Shown piece after piece: positions 11,001 to 25,544 of a stretch of 64,000 nt of DNA (positions are counted from its first letter, which is position 1; the number at the start of each line of letters is the position of its first letter). The notes below the pieces were generated by a model. The model searched no databases. It saw only the letters and a list, made by a program, of their open reading frames with translations, and had not been told where the DNA came from. This DNA is from Ifrita kowaldi (lineage: Eukaryota > Chordata > Aves > Passeriformes > Cinclosomatidae), in NCBI GenBank assembly GCA_013398055.1, contig VZRS01010693.1, positions 190,375 through 254,374 of the forward strand, in the 5' to 3' direction. A program made the position numbers and the translations under genes.

Positions 11001-13996
11001 TGAATCTGGTAATATCTTGATAGAAAGCAATTTGTTGAACATATGCTAAAGTATTTATTGGAAATTTTATTAATTTCTTAGTTATAGGAATTATAGTCAT
11101 GGCCAGAAACTGATAAATTTTATTTTTCATACTTGCAGATTATGCAGGTGTCCCTGCATGGGCATTAGCATCCGGTGAATCTTTCTGTCTGTCTACAGTT
11201 AGAATTCTGCTAAACCACCCCATTTGCTGTTACATAGGGCCACTTTTTTCCTTTGCAATAAATAGTGCATAATCTTGTCATATTTCGTCTTGCACTGCAG
11301 ACAAAAAGGTTGCTTGCAGGTAACCCTTTGGCACATGCTCCTTGTACTCAGTGATGGGCACCTTCATTCTGGGGTGTAAAACAGTTCATGTGGCTGGTTT
11401 TTTTATGTTTCAGAAATTACTTTTTGGAGTTAAATGTGAAAATGAGTGATATCAAATTCTGAAAGTTCCTCTCACTGTTTTAGTTTAGCTTTTAGGAGCT
11501 ACCCCAAATGAATTTTTAGAATGCAGCTTAAGCTCTATAGTTCCTGTTACACTAGCTGAAAAGAGAACAGATATAACAGCAGCATTCTCACAGATAACGC
11601 CAATAGAGTTCTTTATTATAAGAATGTGGCTGATTGCCACTTCTCATATGTAACACTAGGACGTCAGAGCATGTTTCAGAATGCTTCAAGGTTTGCTTTC
11701 TGAGAGAAAGCTAAGATTTCCTTAAAATCATGTTAATAATTGGGTTTTTTCCCCCCGTTTTTATGTGCAAACTGAAAAATTGGGAGCAGAAAATGATCTT
11801 GGACTGATCTAACGGTAATATATTTTCAATCATTTTATGTGAATAAAATACAATAACAATAAAGTAACCTTGTTCAGGCAGTTTTCTCTCTTTCTCTAGA
11901 AACTGATACTAGATTGACTATACTGATATCCTTGCGCTGTAATCTGTGGTCATTGATAATTCCATCTACTTTTTTTTTGAGGGCACTATCACAAAGGTTA
12001 GAAATGCAACCACTTGCAAGAGACTTAAGTGAAGATGTGTTTGCTTTGTAGGCCTCAGAGTTAGTTGTATGGAGCAAATTGCCAATTTTTTTTTTGTTGT
12101 TGTTATATAGATTTATAGCTTATTTTATCACAGGCTCCATTTCTGCAAAAGGCAGCTGAATTTCCTCTGCAAGAAGCAATTTGATATCTATTGATCCCAT
12201 ATTTTCAGTTCATCACATTTCATAAATTTGCCCTGAACTCCACTGGCTCTATATTTTGTCTGGATAGGCCAGTCAGACTTGGTTACCCACCTTCTTGATG
12301 TGCTAAGGAGATAAAATAATGCTGCTCTACAAGTTTTCAGCTGTCAGTTACAGCATGCCCCAGGGATCCTACAGCATGGATAAAAATTTTACTGCTTTCC
12401 AGGACACCGGCAGGGAACCCCTCACCCTTCTGCAACAATTTATCCCAGCTGAACCTAGGATGTCCCAGTAGGGCAGAGATCCAAGACCCCTGTCTTAAAT
12501 TGGAGTCATGGGAATAACTTTCCTGTTAAAGAGGAGCTAAGGATCCGTGCAGCCTGCAGAGGAGACTGCAATATCATATCTAAACTTGTTACTGTGACAA
12601 ATAGGTGCTCTGTTGGGGTGGGAAAGATTTTCATGTTTAGAGAATAGTCACAAAAAGTAACTAAATGGTAGACTTCTGCAAGGGCTTAAAGGACTTGTTA
12701 GAGAAAATTTGTGTTGGAGATGTGGCTGGAAGTACATTTGAGTAGTGGAGAGCCAGTTTGTTAGAAAATAGTTGGAGAGCTGACACAAAGCAGAAATAAT
12801 TTGATTAGATTGAAAGGGGACAGAGTTGCTTCTGGACAGAGAAGGGACTGGAAACACACCAGTACAGCTAAGGTAGAAGCTGGATTGCTTTAGGAGAAGT
12901 TTACTTGTGTTTGGGGGTGATTTTCATCATTAGGGGGAAAAGCTTGCACAGAAGTCAAATGCAGTTTTGAGCTGTGGAGCTAAGGTAGTGAAAAACTAAT
13001 AGGAACTGGTAAATCTGATGGAGCTTGGTAACAAAGAAAAGCATGGAACTGAAATCAGTGATGTCAGAACAGCTGGAAAAATCAAACATAATCAACAGGG
13101 TACAGAACTGGCTTTTTTGGATTACCAGATACAGGATTTTTAAAGTGTTGCAGTGCTCCCCTTCCCCCTCTTGCTTTCAATAACTTAGTGCTTCTAATAT
13201 TTGCTCTCTTAAAATAAATGGATTTCATCATTTTCCTGACAGTGTGCTTGCCAAAATCTGTTCATTTCTGAATCTTACTTATACTGCTTCATACAATTTA
13301 GATTGAAATACTGCTTTTGGTTGATGACCAGTTTTTTAAAAAAACAGTAAGTGAAAGAGGTATCAGATCCAGAAATTCCTTGGCAGCTCTGCAGTTTTCT
13401 CAGCAGTCTTGCTGCTTGGTGCAGCATAATTGAAAATGTCACTTCACATTTTGTACTGAGAGACAAGTTTGTGCTTTGCTGTTTTGAGTCTGATGATACT
13501 CCCCTGCTTCAAAAGCCCATCCCTCAGCTTTCAAGCTGGTCAAACCATTATTAAGCAATAACGTAGCATACATATGGAACTCTCACTTTTAGGCAGACAA
13601 ACAGAGCTTTACTAGAGGATTATATTGAAATACAGTGAGCCCTCTGTTCCTCCAAAACACTTAGTTCCTAACAGTTTGCTTGAATTTTAAACAGCTCCTC
13701 CAAGTACATTCACTTTTCTTTGGCATTTGTTTTACCAGAAATAGTTTAAGCAAGTTTGTAAATAGCAATTTTTGCACAAAATGGCAACTTCTATCTAAGC
13801 TGTGCAAATTCTGAATTTTTACATCTCTGACTGCAGGAATTATGCTTGCTTAATGAAACACATCTATTGTGAAGCATATGCTTGTTCAGAATGGTTTGTT
13901 TCCAATGTGAAGACCTCAGAATGATTTGGCAGTGAGTAGTTTTAGATCAGGGATTTTTTATATTCAGGATCTGGCAAGTTGTTCCAAATAATTTGT

Positions 13997-14051
13997 GGTG
14001 GGGGGAAAGGAAGGGAGGGGAAGAGAGAGGAAGAGAAAGAAATAGAAAGAA
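13997..14051 (+). repeat. Purine-rich (GA-rich) tract
   Basis: A nearly all-purine + strand run starting with six G and continuing as GGAAGGGAGGGGAAGAGAGAGG-like and GAAAGAAATAGAAAG units. It is a simple-sequence stretch in intron. Such tracts can adopt triplex structures. No gene relation is evident. Confidence 0.8.
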
Positions 14052-17000
14052 ATCTGATCCCAAATCATTTCAGTAGCATTGATCCAAGGGTATGTCTTTA
14101 CTAGTATTAAGAACTGGTGGTAGGGTATATGCCTACATCCAGTATTTGGCTCACATCTGATGTGAGACCTTTGGCTGCAAAAAGCCTCATAATTCTGTCC
14201 TTTTGTGTACATAGTTAGATGCCACAGGGATAGCTACAAACAGCTTAGATGAACCAAGGAGAAGGTGCTTTTGCATAAATGTTTCTGTGATCCATCTACT
14301 TACATTCTTATATAGTGACTCGGATCAATTTTATGTGACCATTGGTTTATGACCTAGAGTCATGTCTTAATCATCTGTACCACAGCCTAGCCATGAGCTG
14401 GAACCAGAGGCATCCACGTTATTTTTTTGTGAACTGGAAGTTCACTGGTCGAGGATCTCTGGATCTCTGCTAACAGGCTACGGGGTGTAAAAGAGTTGAA
14501 GGTGGAGAGAGGGAACAGTAAGACCGCAAGAGGTGGACTTCTTGCTCTCACTGTAGCCAAGGATAGGCAGGAAGGTGTGCAGTGGATGCCAGGTGACTTA
14601 CCTGGATAGCCAACAGAGGCTCCAGGTTCAACAGGGACACAGCTGTTTTTGGACAATGAATCACTGGTGACTTCAAGGTGATCTTATGATATACTTGTTT
14701 GTATCAGTGCAGAGACACTCTACTGTCTGTAATTGTTTGGTGCATTCAGTTTTCTCACGAAGGTACAGAAAGACACTCAGAAACCACTGAAGTAGGTTTG
14801 GAAGCTTTCAGAACACAGATGCAGTCAAATTCCCATTGGGAATTTACCTCAGTGTGAGTGTGGTGGTTTAAGAAGAATCTTCTGTTATTTAGGAGTGAAT
14901 AATCTGTAACTGCTGTTTTATAGGTGCTGGTGCTGGTGCTGGGGAGGAGTTTGGTTCATTGTGAAGAGTTTGAGATAACTTCAGCTCTGTCCTGTTAATT
15001 ACTTACTGTATTGATTTTGTGGCTCCTTGAAGTGCCTCCATTATTAAACAGAAAACTATTACATTTGAAATTATGGTTACTAATATTCCCTTAAATATGG
15101 TAAATACAAAGGGGTGAGAGAGAATGCTCACTGCTTTTTACATTCACAGGGGTATGCCTTTCACAATGTTTTAAGGTCTAGCTGTTCTGTTACATAATAT
15201 ACTTAGTCTCTGGGCTACTCATGTTTTATGTACCTTCTGTGAGGAAGTACAGGATATTCCAGAAAGATACAGTTTACTAAGATCACCATGCTCTATTCTA
15301 AATATTTAATTTTTTAAATAATACATTGCTACTAATTTTCACCTAAATCAAATTCCAATCTATCTACTGTTAACACATCATTACCTTAAAATGTGTACAT
15401 GCTAGAGATGAGTCAGAGCAAAACAAATGAACAAGGGTCTTGAGAGGATTAACCTGAGAGGAAAGATCAAATCCACTTATATAAGATTATTGCATAACTT
15501 CTCAAAGTCTCTTCATATCTTTTTCTTCTTGTGTGTCTTTATATATTTTGACAGCAACTAGTTTTCTTTCCTTCATCCTTTCCAGTATCTTATGATCAGG
15601 AATGAACCATTAAATCATGTTGACTCTCAGATCATAGTTGTCATCATTAGGCATCAGAGTGAATATAATTTGTGGTAAATATGGTCAGGAAACTGTCTCT
15701 CAGAGGCTTGTTTAAGACTGTCTGCCTGCTTATGCAGGTTTTCTTTATTTATTTTGAAAGTAACCAAAAGGGCAAAAAACCTATTTGTCTTGCCTTTGCT
15801 TCAGGATTTGGAGCAGAGATGATAAACCTCACAAACAGCTGAGATATCCTTCATGTATCAAACTGGAATTGTATCTGAATTTTCCTAAATTGTCAGTAAT
15901 GACTTATTTTGATCACTGACTCACATTCGGGTCAAGTAAGGTTTTCCCAAGCGAGAGCCAAATTTTCTTCTGGTTTCCTTTGGCCAGTGTTTGGAGTCTT
16001 TCCAGGCTAACACTGGGAGAACCACCCAGCAGACAGATTTTTGGTAGTGGTAGACAGTGTAGATGTTCAAGTCACAGTAACTTAATATTACTAAGTGCTT
16101 TTTCTCTGCTGATACCAGCATGTGACTACATGAATGTTTCCTCAGTGAGCTAAATAAGACCAAAGACACACAGGGTAATTTAAAATCATCTGCTGCACCA
16201 CATCCCTCTTGCACTGCTGCAAGAGAACTATAGCATCTAACCTAAAAATATCTCAAGTAAGTCCAAACTAGGGTCATGTATTGTAGTGCAAATCTCTTAC
16301 AGATTTGTTGAGGTAGAGAAAACCAGGAAAAAATATAGTGATTGTGTGAAAAACAGCAAAGCTTCTGCAATTAAAAATAAAGAAGACAAAAGGAAACAAG
16401 ACCTGAGATTGCTTTTTAATTTTGTTCTGTAAATATATCAAAATCTGGGGATAAAAAATGGTCAGAATTAGGGTCTAAAGAGGGTGTAAAGGAAGGCCCC
16501 CTAGAGACCGCTAAAAAAAGAAGCTATCTAAAATGGAAAGTTGATGAATTAGGAAGCAAATGAAAAACAGTTAATGGAGGAACTAATAGTGACAGGATTT
16601 CTTTGGAGACTGCAGGTGAACAGGAACCGAGTGCATAACAGGAGGCTAAATGAGGAAACTAGAGGAATAATAATGGAGTAAAGAGAAGAGGTGGTGAATC
16701 TTAATCTCTCCTCACTGTTGCCATGTTTAGCAAAGAGCGGCAATCACCATTTCCTTATTCTTAAATTCAGAAATATTAACTGCAAAACAAGTTCATGGGT
16801 CAAAGAATTACAATATCTCTTGTGAGGTGACAGACTTAACCTCTTCTAACCAATTAGCCTTGAAAAATAGGAAATGCTGAATTAAACGTTCTGATTTTGA
16901 GGGAGAATGGTGGTCATTATATCTTAAGTCATGTCAGTGATGCAGCAGAGGTCAATATATTTAGCACTTGCCCACAAGCAAACAGCATGTTCTATTTTAG

Positions 17001-18417
17001 TAAAAAGTGATTTTTTCCTTCTTTTTCGAAAACTTTCAGACACGGTGATATATTGCCCTCTTGAGGCTTTAACTGGTTACTGCACTTACTTTACAGCTAT
17101 TTTATTTCCTTCTCAAATGAAGGAGCGCCGCACAACTTTACAAACGTGGTTGTTAGCAATTCGGAGAATAAATAAATCATAAGCTATAAAATTTTCTCTT
17201 TGTTATTATAATTTTGGCTCTAGTGTAGTCTCCAATAACTTTTTTGCTATGTATTTTATCTCAACAAATTTAATTTTGAAATAGAGAACTAGAGTTATAT
17301 TATTTAAATAAACAGTGTTTGCCCTTTGTGACCACCAGTTCAATAATACAGTGGCTTTCTTTCTTTATCTATCACTTACTGGCTAACTTACTGAAAATTT
17401 TATGTAAAAATAGTGAACATAACTTTTACTCAAAAGGCACTGAAAATCCCATGGAATTAATTTTGTGCTATGGTGTAAGGGTATAAAAAGTGGCCAATTT
17501 CATTCTTTTAATGTGATTTATTCTTTTTTTGGGAAAACATAGCATTTTTGGAACTTCACAAAGCATTGCTTAATTGACATCATTCTACTCAGACTTCAGG
17601 CTACAGGAGCAACCATGGTATGTGTACATCATGTGCACCTTTCGAGGAATTAAATGCTATGGGTATGAGGTTCATTTCTAACAACTATGAGATCAAAGAG
17701 TAAAGAAATGCTGTGACCAGTTAGGGGAGGTGCCAGCATGGCTCAAATTGAGTGTTCTCCAGTGCCCTGTGCACGGTGCAAGGTAGCAGCTGACCATCAG
17801 CTGGAAATAGCAGCTGCACAAGGGCATTCCACCCCCAGTCCACCCTCTGAAGCCCAAACACTCTGGGTATGCAAACCAAGGAATGATGGTCATCCATAAC
17901 TGCTTATTTTTCAGAGCAGAACAAAGATTTATATTAAGCTATTACAAAGGCCATTATATGGAAAAAGTTGTAAATGGAGATTAGCTTGTCTTTAGGATGC
18001 AGTTCATCTCATAATCAATACATACATTAGCTGTAAAAAAATCTGAAAATAAACTGTGTTGTCAACACAACATTTAAAATAATTATGTGAAGAGGAAATG
18101 CAGTACTTCCAAGTACCCTTACATCACTGTAAGTTGCTTCAACATCCATAGTTACATTGGCAGCACTTTTAGACAAAGCACATCAGACTAAGTCCCAAAT
18201 TTGCTGAAAATTAAGATCCTAATTAAACACATCCATTATCCTTGGAGTTTGGTTTAAGGTTGCTGAATAACAAACATTTCAAATTGAAAGAAAGGGAACA
18301 GTGCTTATCAGGAGACTTGATATTAGGTTTACCTGTAGAATAAGTAATAAATTTGTACTTATGAACAAGAGGTCCTGAACTAATTTCTACATTTTCTATT
18401 CCAGTTTAGAGTGCATT

Positions 18418-18448
18418 AAAAAAAAAAAAAAAAGAAAAAAAAAAAAAA
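18418..18448 (+). repeat. A-tract, (A)17 G (A)13
   Basis: Thirty-one bases of A interrupted by a single G. It is probably a simple A-rich repeat. It could be the tail of a decayed retrotransposed copy, but the sequence upstream (18300-18417) is not recognisable as any gene or element. Confidence 0.9.
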
Positions 18449-21400
18449 GGAATTTGGGGCTGTGAAGTTGATGTGAACTTACTGCAGCCTTGTGCCACTA
18501 CCCTTTATACAGTACATAACAGCTCATTTTGGTGTCTGGCATTTTTACCAAAGACAGGCCTCTCTCCTGTGCTGTGCTCATGGTCCCTTCAAAATCCAGA
18601 CACTCCTTCCAGCTGCTGCTTTAGAGAAGTCCCCCTTTTCTGGGAATTACTGGCACCATTTTTCTTGGCTCAGGCAGATTTTTTTGCTGTTCTTGTCCTT
18701 TTCTTGATACATCCTTGGCTACAAATTACTGGAGACATTCTTGCTCCCTGGTTTAGTGAGTGAAACAAGAGTACGTGACCTAAAAACATTTACATGTCTT
18801 AGCTGAACTCTAGATACGGTAAGTCTTTGACTTAGACAGGGTCACAAGAAAGTATAAGCTAAAAAGGCTTTAGTTTAGTGTATTTGAGGCTGTGATACAT
18901 AAGAGAAGACTTATCCTGTATTAGAAGATGTTTTGGGCATCTTTCTTTGTTTCCTAGCTGCTGCTTAGACCTCCTGAATTTTATATAGAAAAGAAATTAC
19001 TCAGATAAAGTTTAGAGCAGTGAGAGTTTCTGTATGACATGACCAATAAAAGACACTGCTCTTTGTAAAGAAATATATTTTCAGAAACTTTATGTCAACC
19101 CTAGTAGTATGATGAACTTCGAAGACCAGACTTGTATGATCTTTCAGGAGTTTCTACATTACTCAGATCACTCAATATCATGGTGTGTGACTGTTCCACT
19201 TTTAACTCTCAGAGCTTCTGCCTGCCTGTTTTATTGCCTAAGGCCCAAAGAATGTCACACTTTTTTGTTTAAACTAACTATAAATAGCTATCTTTTATTT
19301 TCCTTTTATTTTCTCCTCCTCCATTTTCCTCCCTGCATATGCCCCATTTCCTTATATTCTGTTTATTCTGTTTCTGTCTCATTTTCAGAGCTCTTGGTAT
19401 CCTTCAATTCATGTGTTTCTCCTTTCTGCTGCTTATACTATTCACTCCATAGTTTCAATATTGTTTCCTCAGGAGTCTTTTTCCAGTCAACCCCAACAAT
19501 TTCACCCAGACTCAGAATGCTGAACGAGTTGAGTGCTAGAAATATTTTAATACAGATTCACAGTGTAGAGGTTTTCTGATAAAAGCCGGGACTGATTAGA
19601 ACAGTGGAAAGCATTTGCTTCTTCAGCCGATACCTGTGCGCCTGCATGAGCCAGTGGGGGTAAAGCTTATCTGTGGACAGGGAAGGGTTTTGGTCAGTGT
19701 CCCTCCCACTCTTCCCGGTGGCTCAGCAGCGCTGGCAGGCGGCACTCGCTGTCTCCACCAGAGGGCTCATGCCCACTGCCCCACCTTGAAAATAGCTGAG
19801 AGTCAAAGTAGTGGGCATGACAACTTAGGAGGCAGATAAGCAGAATTACTGTCTGTCATCCAGGATGTGAATGCATATGCAAGATTTTTCCATACCAAGA
19901 AGAATGTGCTCATTTACTTACTCAGTCCCTGGGAGTTCTTTGAACCTCACACTGCTTTTTAGGTACGGCGCTCGTATTTTCTCAGCCTGTCCTCAATCCT
20001 CACCTTAATGAATGCAGGAAGCCTAAAACATTGTGTGGCCCTGTTCCAGAGCATTACATCTCAGGTGGGATGCATGGCCACGTCAGCATGAGGAGAGGCC
20101 AGCAGCCATTGCCATCAGAGCAGATGGCATCTCTAGAGGTTTACAACCAGCCCATACTGCTGTTCATTTCATACCAGAGGATTCCTTAAATGACACAAGA
20201 ATCAGAGGTTCTTGTCTTTCTGCTTCCTTCTGTCTGCCAGTCCCCCCTGCTCTTCAACCCATTCAAAGTCACAATGACACTGGCTTTTCCTCTGCTGCTG
20301 TATTGTATTCCTATGCACAGCTCTCTTGGCCTCAGGGCTACACGGTTCTCCCCAGCACTGTCTTTCCAGCCCATGGATTTTGTTTCTGTGGTTCTGGGTG
20401 TTCACTGATCCTTCAAAAGGCTGGGGTAAATGTTACAGGTGGTGTCAAAAGTTTCTCTGCTAATCTAAGAATATACGTCTCAGGAACAGAGCTCAAGAAG
20501 CATTTGGCTTAGTTTTCCCATCTTTATCTTTGCTCCACAGTGAATCTGCTGGTACTTAGCATATCCCTTTTTTAGATCTTGCAAGTTTCAAACAGCAGTA
20601 AAGGCCTCGTGAGAGTACTTTTAAAGGGAAAGTAGATCTTCACCTTGAGACAAAGGTAAGACAAAGTATATGGTAAAGAAAGAATTATGTTTGTAGCAAC
20701 ATGGAAAAGTTTAAGCATCTACAGAGATACATTAAGGAATGATTTTTAATATTCAGGTTAACATAACCTGCTCTTTGTCTAGAAGCAGAAACAAAGTCAA
20801 CAGTCCCATTGGGGCAGTGAACTTTCTATTGCACAATTGGATGCACTGTCTTCAAATATAGCTGTTTATAATGGATTAAAAAGTAACACTTCGCATGTTT
20901 CTCTTCACTTTTCATGCTTTTAAAGCAAATCCTACCTTTATGGTTCTGTCTCTTTTACCTAGAAGGCTTTAGGAAACTGAGAAATTACAAATCTTCTTTT
21001 AGCTATTCCTGCTCTAATCAGAATACAGTATGGAAAAACAGCTTGGACTCTAAAACCAGGAAAAGTAATGAGCCAGTGACCATCCTGCAGTTATGGAACA
21101 GAAAGTTCCATAACCCTATAATTCACGGCCAATTCAATAGATGCCCATTAGGGAAAACGCATTTAATACTAATTTCTGTGTGTCGTAGTTGGGCACAAAG
21201 CCTAGAGGGGGCACTCATGAAAGATTTGTGTAATTTTACAGTCTTTAAAATGCTTAACTAGACAGTACACGGTAGAATTTGTTATGTCTTTACATGGATG
21301 TCCACTAAGAAAAGTATTTGATCTTTATCTTTTCCCAGTTTGGAGGGAGCATTTAAGGCACACATTCTCATAAACTGGGGTTACTGAGTAAATGTGGCAC

Positions 21401-24400
21401 TTTAGGAGAAAGCCACCAAGTTCTATTTCTGAATTGTTTGTGAATATATCCTGAACCGCATGTTAAGTATTTCCATCCTACTGATGTGTTTGGTCAGTTG
21501 TATGTTTCTGTGAGGTCACTGCCTGTCACAGAATCTTGACAATATCACATAAAGAATATTTTCCATTGTGGCATCTTGATTCCTTGGGGATCCCTAACAT
21601 CTGTATTGCTAATGGTTTTATTGTTGCCTCCGGCTCTACCTCCAATTAAATTGACCATGGCAGTTTGTTGCAGCCTCATCCTCTTGAGTACCTGGATTTC
21701 TTTGACTTACCTTTGTCTATGAAGAAAGCACACTTTTATCCTTTTGAAAATAAAATCCATGGGCAGGGATGTGTTCCTCCTGAGACTAATATGCAAGTCC
21801 TTTTGTGGTTAGACAAAGGGTTTTCTTAATGTATTCTGTGATAGAAGTGCCCTAAGAGCCAGCCCATCCTTGTACACAGACACCTCTGTGAGCTCAGTCT
21901 TTTTGTAAATTGGGAACAAACTTTACAACACTGTCTGCTTGCAACAAAATTGGGCATTCATTTTTAAGCACACAGCCTCATAACCAATTCTTTTAAGAAG
22001 AGAACTCCCTTTGTGCAATAAAAGGGAAGGTAGAGAGAGAAAAAAGGTCTGGGGTAGTGATTTAATAAGCACTGTTGTCTGGTGCTTCCACACTGAGGCT
22101 TGTGGAGCAGAGTAGACCTTCTACCATCACACTTAGCTATCATGGCAGATAATTTTAGTATGTTTGCATTTAATGGTTTGGCGCGTTGCTTTAATTCTGA
22201 TTTTAATCTTACTTTAGATCATTAGAAGGGCTTTGTACTTTTAGAAATGCAATGACCAGAAGTGTCTTAAGTATAAGCCAGCATACACGTAAAATGAAAA
22301 CATAAGACTAATAAATTGAGTGGTGTTAAAACTGTACAGCTTAAAATTACAAGCCACAAAGTTGAAATAAATTTGCTACCTGTGCCAGGTATGTACAATA
22401 AATATGGGATTTTCTTTCCTTAAAATGGAAACCCAAAATTTGATCTAGGATGAGTACCACAACACTTTTCATAATGATGCTAGTTGGCTGCAGTTGCTTC
22501 CTCTCTTTTATGGCATAATTTTGGCAATATTAATTTCAGTATATGCACTTGCTTAAGTGCGTATATCCAAATTCCCCATCTAAAGGAATCCCACATCAAA
22601 AATCTACTAAAACCATCTAAGATACTGCTGCTTTTAGTGTAACAACAACAATTTTTTAAAAATTGCATGTTTCTAAATTCTATTTTTTGGTAACCCTAAA
22701 TGTGCTTTGGACTAAAGCTCAAAACTACAGAACTGGGCTTTGGTTTACTTCCATTCTAAATGTGGTGTAATAAAAGCTGGACTTGTAAAGTGATAGCTGC
22801 AGTTGAGATAGAAACTTCCTCTTTTCCCATTCCATTCAATTAATGAAAGCTAACTTCAAAGTCTAAATGAGATCATTTGAAGTGCTAAAATTATTGAACA
22901 CCAGAACTGTTTACTTTCCTATCTGACCAAAAAAAAAAGGAGAGAGCTTGTAATGTAAAAGTAAAATTAAACCACTGAAATGAAATTAGGAAACTTTAAA
23001 AGTTCTAGAGCAAGAAGTGGTGTTAACCTAGCTGAGAGGCATTTGTGCATAGTTTTAAGTGACTCACTTAATAGCCAACACATTTTTTTCATGACTGTGA
23101 TACTAAAAGCTTTTTTGGGAGGTCTTAGTTGTGCACTGCTCAGAAAATTGCAACCCAATGAGAAAATGTCTGAGCAACACCCCTGACAAGCATGAGAATA
23201 TGCAAAGATATTGTCGGGGGCTGGAGCCTTTCTATAGTCTCATAAGCACTTATGTTATCATTAGCTTTCTAGTTGTTATCAGAAGTTTTTTAGTTGGTCA
23301 ACTCCTTGTTATTTTGCTGGCAGCCCGTAATATTTCTTCTGGGCTCTACTTTGTCTTTTTAAACCATGAGCGCTGGCTGTGCAACCAACTCCAGGGGTAT
23401 AGCTACGACCAGCAGATACCAAAACCTATTTGATTGACTCATTTGATGGCAGTAACATCATCGTCAGGTCTGTTACTGCAAACTAGGAAGTGGAAAGTTA
23501 ATGGAGATATATTTCTAAAAGAGGATGGATGGTCTTCGGCCAGAGATGGGGTGAGCTTCTGAAATTCAGTAGGAAAGCATAGGAGGGGACTGTGGAAGCT
23601 GGAGAAATACGGGGAGTGAGGAAATCCTGGTCCATGCCCAGGGGCAGTAGTGGGGTGCAGGTAGCGAGCAGTGAGGTGTGCTGAACAGCCATCATGATTA
23701 GGGAGGAATATCCAAACAGAGTCCATCAAACAGGAAAAAGTGATGAAGTCAGGCACAAACTGCTTGGTTGCCAAAGACTACCTATTTCTGTGTTCATTAA
23801 AAGTATTCCATTTTTATGATGTACATTTGGGATAGACAGAACACACACAGTCCTATCAAATGTAATGAACTGCACGTGAGACTTGTTCACGTGTCCACCT
23901 CTGTGGGCCTCACCCCCATGCTCCAGGCGTTCTCATACTGGCAGCACGGCACTGCTGCTGCTCTCCTGCTCCGTTATCCCACATGCCAGACGAAACCAGG
24001 CTGCCTAAACCAAGATCCTTTGTGCAGCTGTACTGGGTGTAGAGAGCCCTGCAGCGCTGTGCAGCAGGCAGGTGATACAAGATCTGTATCTTTCACATGC
24101 CCTTATATTTAACAGAACAAGGGTAGGAGGCACAATTCCAGGCACATCCTTCCTCAGCCCAGTGTCCATGCATGCCTTTGGCCTCTGAGCTGATTCATCC
24201 CTGCCCTCTTTGCATGACTCAGCAAGTGAATTCTCATTCATGTGATTAAAAAAATTTGAGAATTCTGGCTGTTAATAAAGAAGTCTCAAGATATTTTGTT
24301 AAATCCCATCAAATTTATTTTTAATACTTCAGTTAATTAATTAATTCCTTAGTTGTACAGAACAATTGAATTAAGTATATTTTCATTCTATAAGATAATT

Positions 24401-25544
24401 GAGAAGACACACTGAGTTAAGCTTCCCCCCTCCCCAACCTAGAATTGTCTGTCTTTTTCATTCTTATCTATCCAGAGAAAATAGAATTAGACCACAAAAA
24501 CCCCCAACTTTGTTTGTGCCAAATTTCAAATGAAGCCATTTTTGTTCTAGCTTTTTTTCTGGGTTGTGTCATCAGGATTTTCTTCTTCTGCCTTGGAGAC
24601 TCTGTAAAATTGTCATGAAACAAAATGGAAAACTGAAGGTTTTAAAGGTCAATGTTTAAAAATTTCCCATGTGGGGTATGGCTTCATCATTATCTGCAAA
24701 CTTTACTACAGAAGCAGCTACAAATCATCCAATAACAACCAGAAACATTTATTTCTGTACTAAGCACTGTAGACTAAGAATAACTTTATGCTGTAGGAGC
24801 TCAAGTGTTTTTGTTTTGCTTGCTAGCACAGTGCAAAAGTATTATATTTGCAAAACTGAACCAGCTGGTCTAAAGGCAGAGACTGGATTATTGCTGCATC
24901 TTTTTTACTGTTCTGTCCCTTTCTATTCTCTCTGAGGAATACTTGCACAGCAATTTTTAGCTTTGATGCAGCCAGCTACGAGTTTTCAACTTCCAAGAAA
25001 TTTTGATGAAAGATACAATATTTTAATTTCCTTTTAATATCTACTAAAGTACAAGTTGGGTAGATTTTACAGTATTTTTATTGTAGCATGATACTGTGTA
25101 GATCAGACCCTTAAACAGGAAAAATCAGCATACCTTCACTGAAGTTTATACCTGTTGAAACTTTTTCCCATCTTGAAAATGATGAAGAAAACATATCTAG
25201 AGAAAGAAAAACATAGTCTCAGTTAGGAAAAGCAGAAAGGTAAGAAGTGTCTATAAAGGGATGTAAAGTGTTTTCATGGGTATCTTATTAAATGAAGAGA
25301 AGAAAAATTTCCTGCATTGGTTAGAATTTGTCATCGTATGAATTTATTTCTTTCACTAAGTATTTCTGGATTTGGATTTAGGATTGCCTATTAAGCCTCA
25401 TCCTTTGTTTTAATATAATTTATCTTGTAATCTGGTTTTAAAGCATAGTTTCATGCTCTGTGAGAGTCTCACAATAGATTTTCTGCATTGTAAGACAATG
25501 TTTTTCCACATTATTTTTCAGAACTGGTTTTGTCTTAACCTTTT

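Larger units (their letters stand above)
8041..25544 (+). other. AKAP6: AKAP6 intron between large exon and first spectrin exon, proximal 17.5 kb
   Basis: AT-rich intronic sequence following the strong donor GTAAGG. No conserved coding exon, RNA gene or intact mobile element was recognised. Features visible are a purine-rich strand at 13997-14051, an A-tract at 18418-18448 and several anonymous open frames. The longest of these are 156 codons at 19109 and 159 codons at 20033; they match no family I know and lack supporting context, so they are treated as chance frames. Confidence 0.8.

Noticed and set aside
14387..14656. 89-codon minus-strand frame, Pro/Ser-rich
   Set aside because: No recognisable similarity and no transcript signals. 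Treated as chance.
19109..20512. Frames of 156 codons (19109-19579) and 159 codons (20033-20512) as independent genes
   Set aside because: No recognisable domain, no splice or promoter context and compositionally intronic. The overlapping frames on other strands look equally good.
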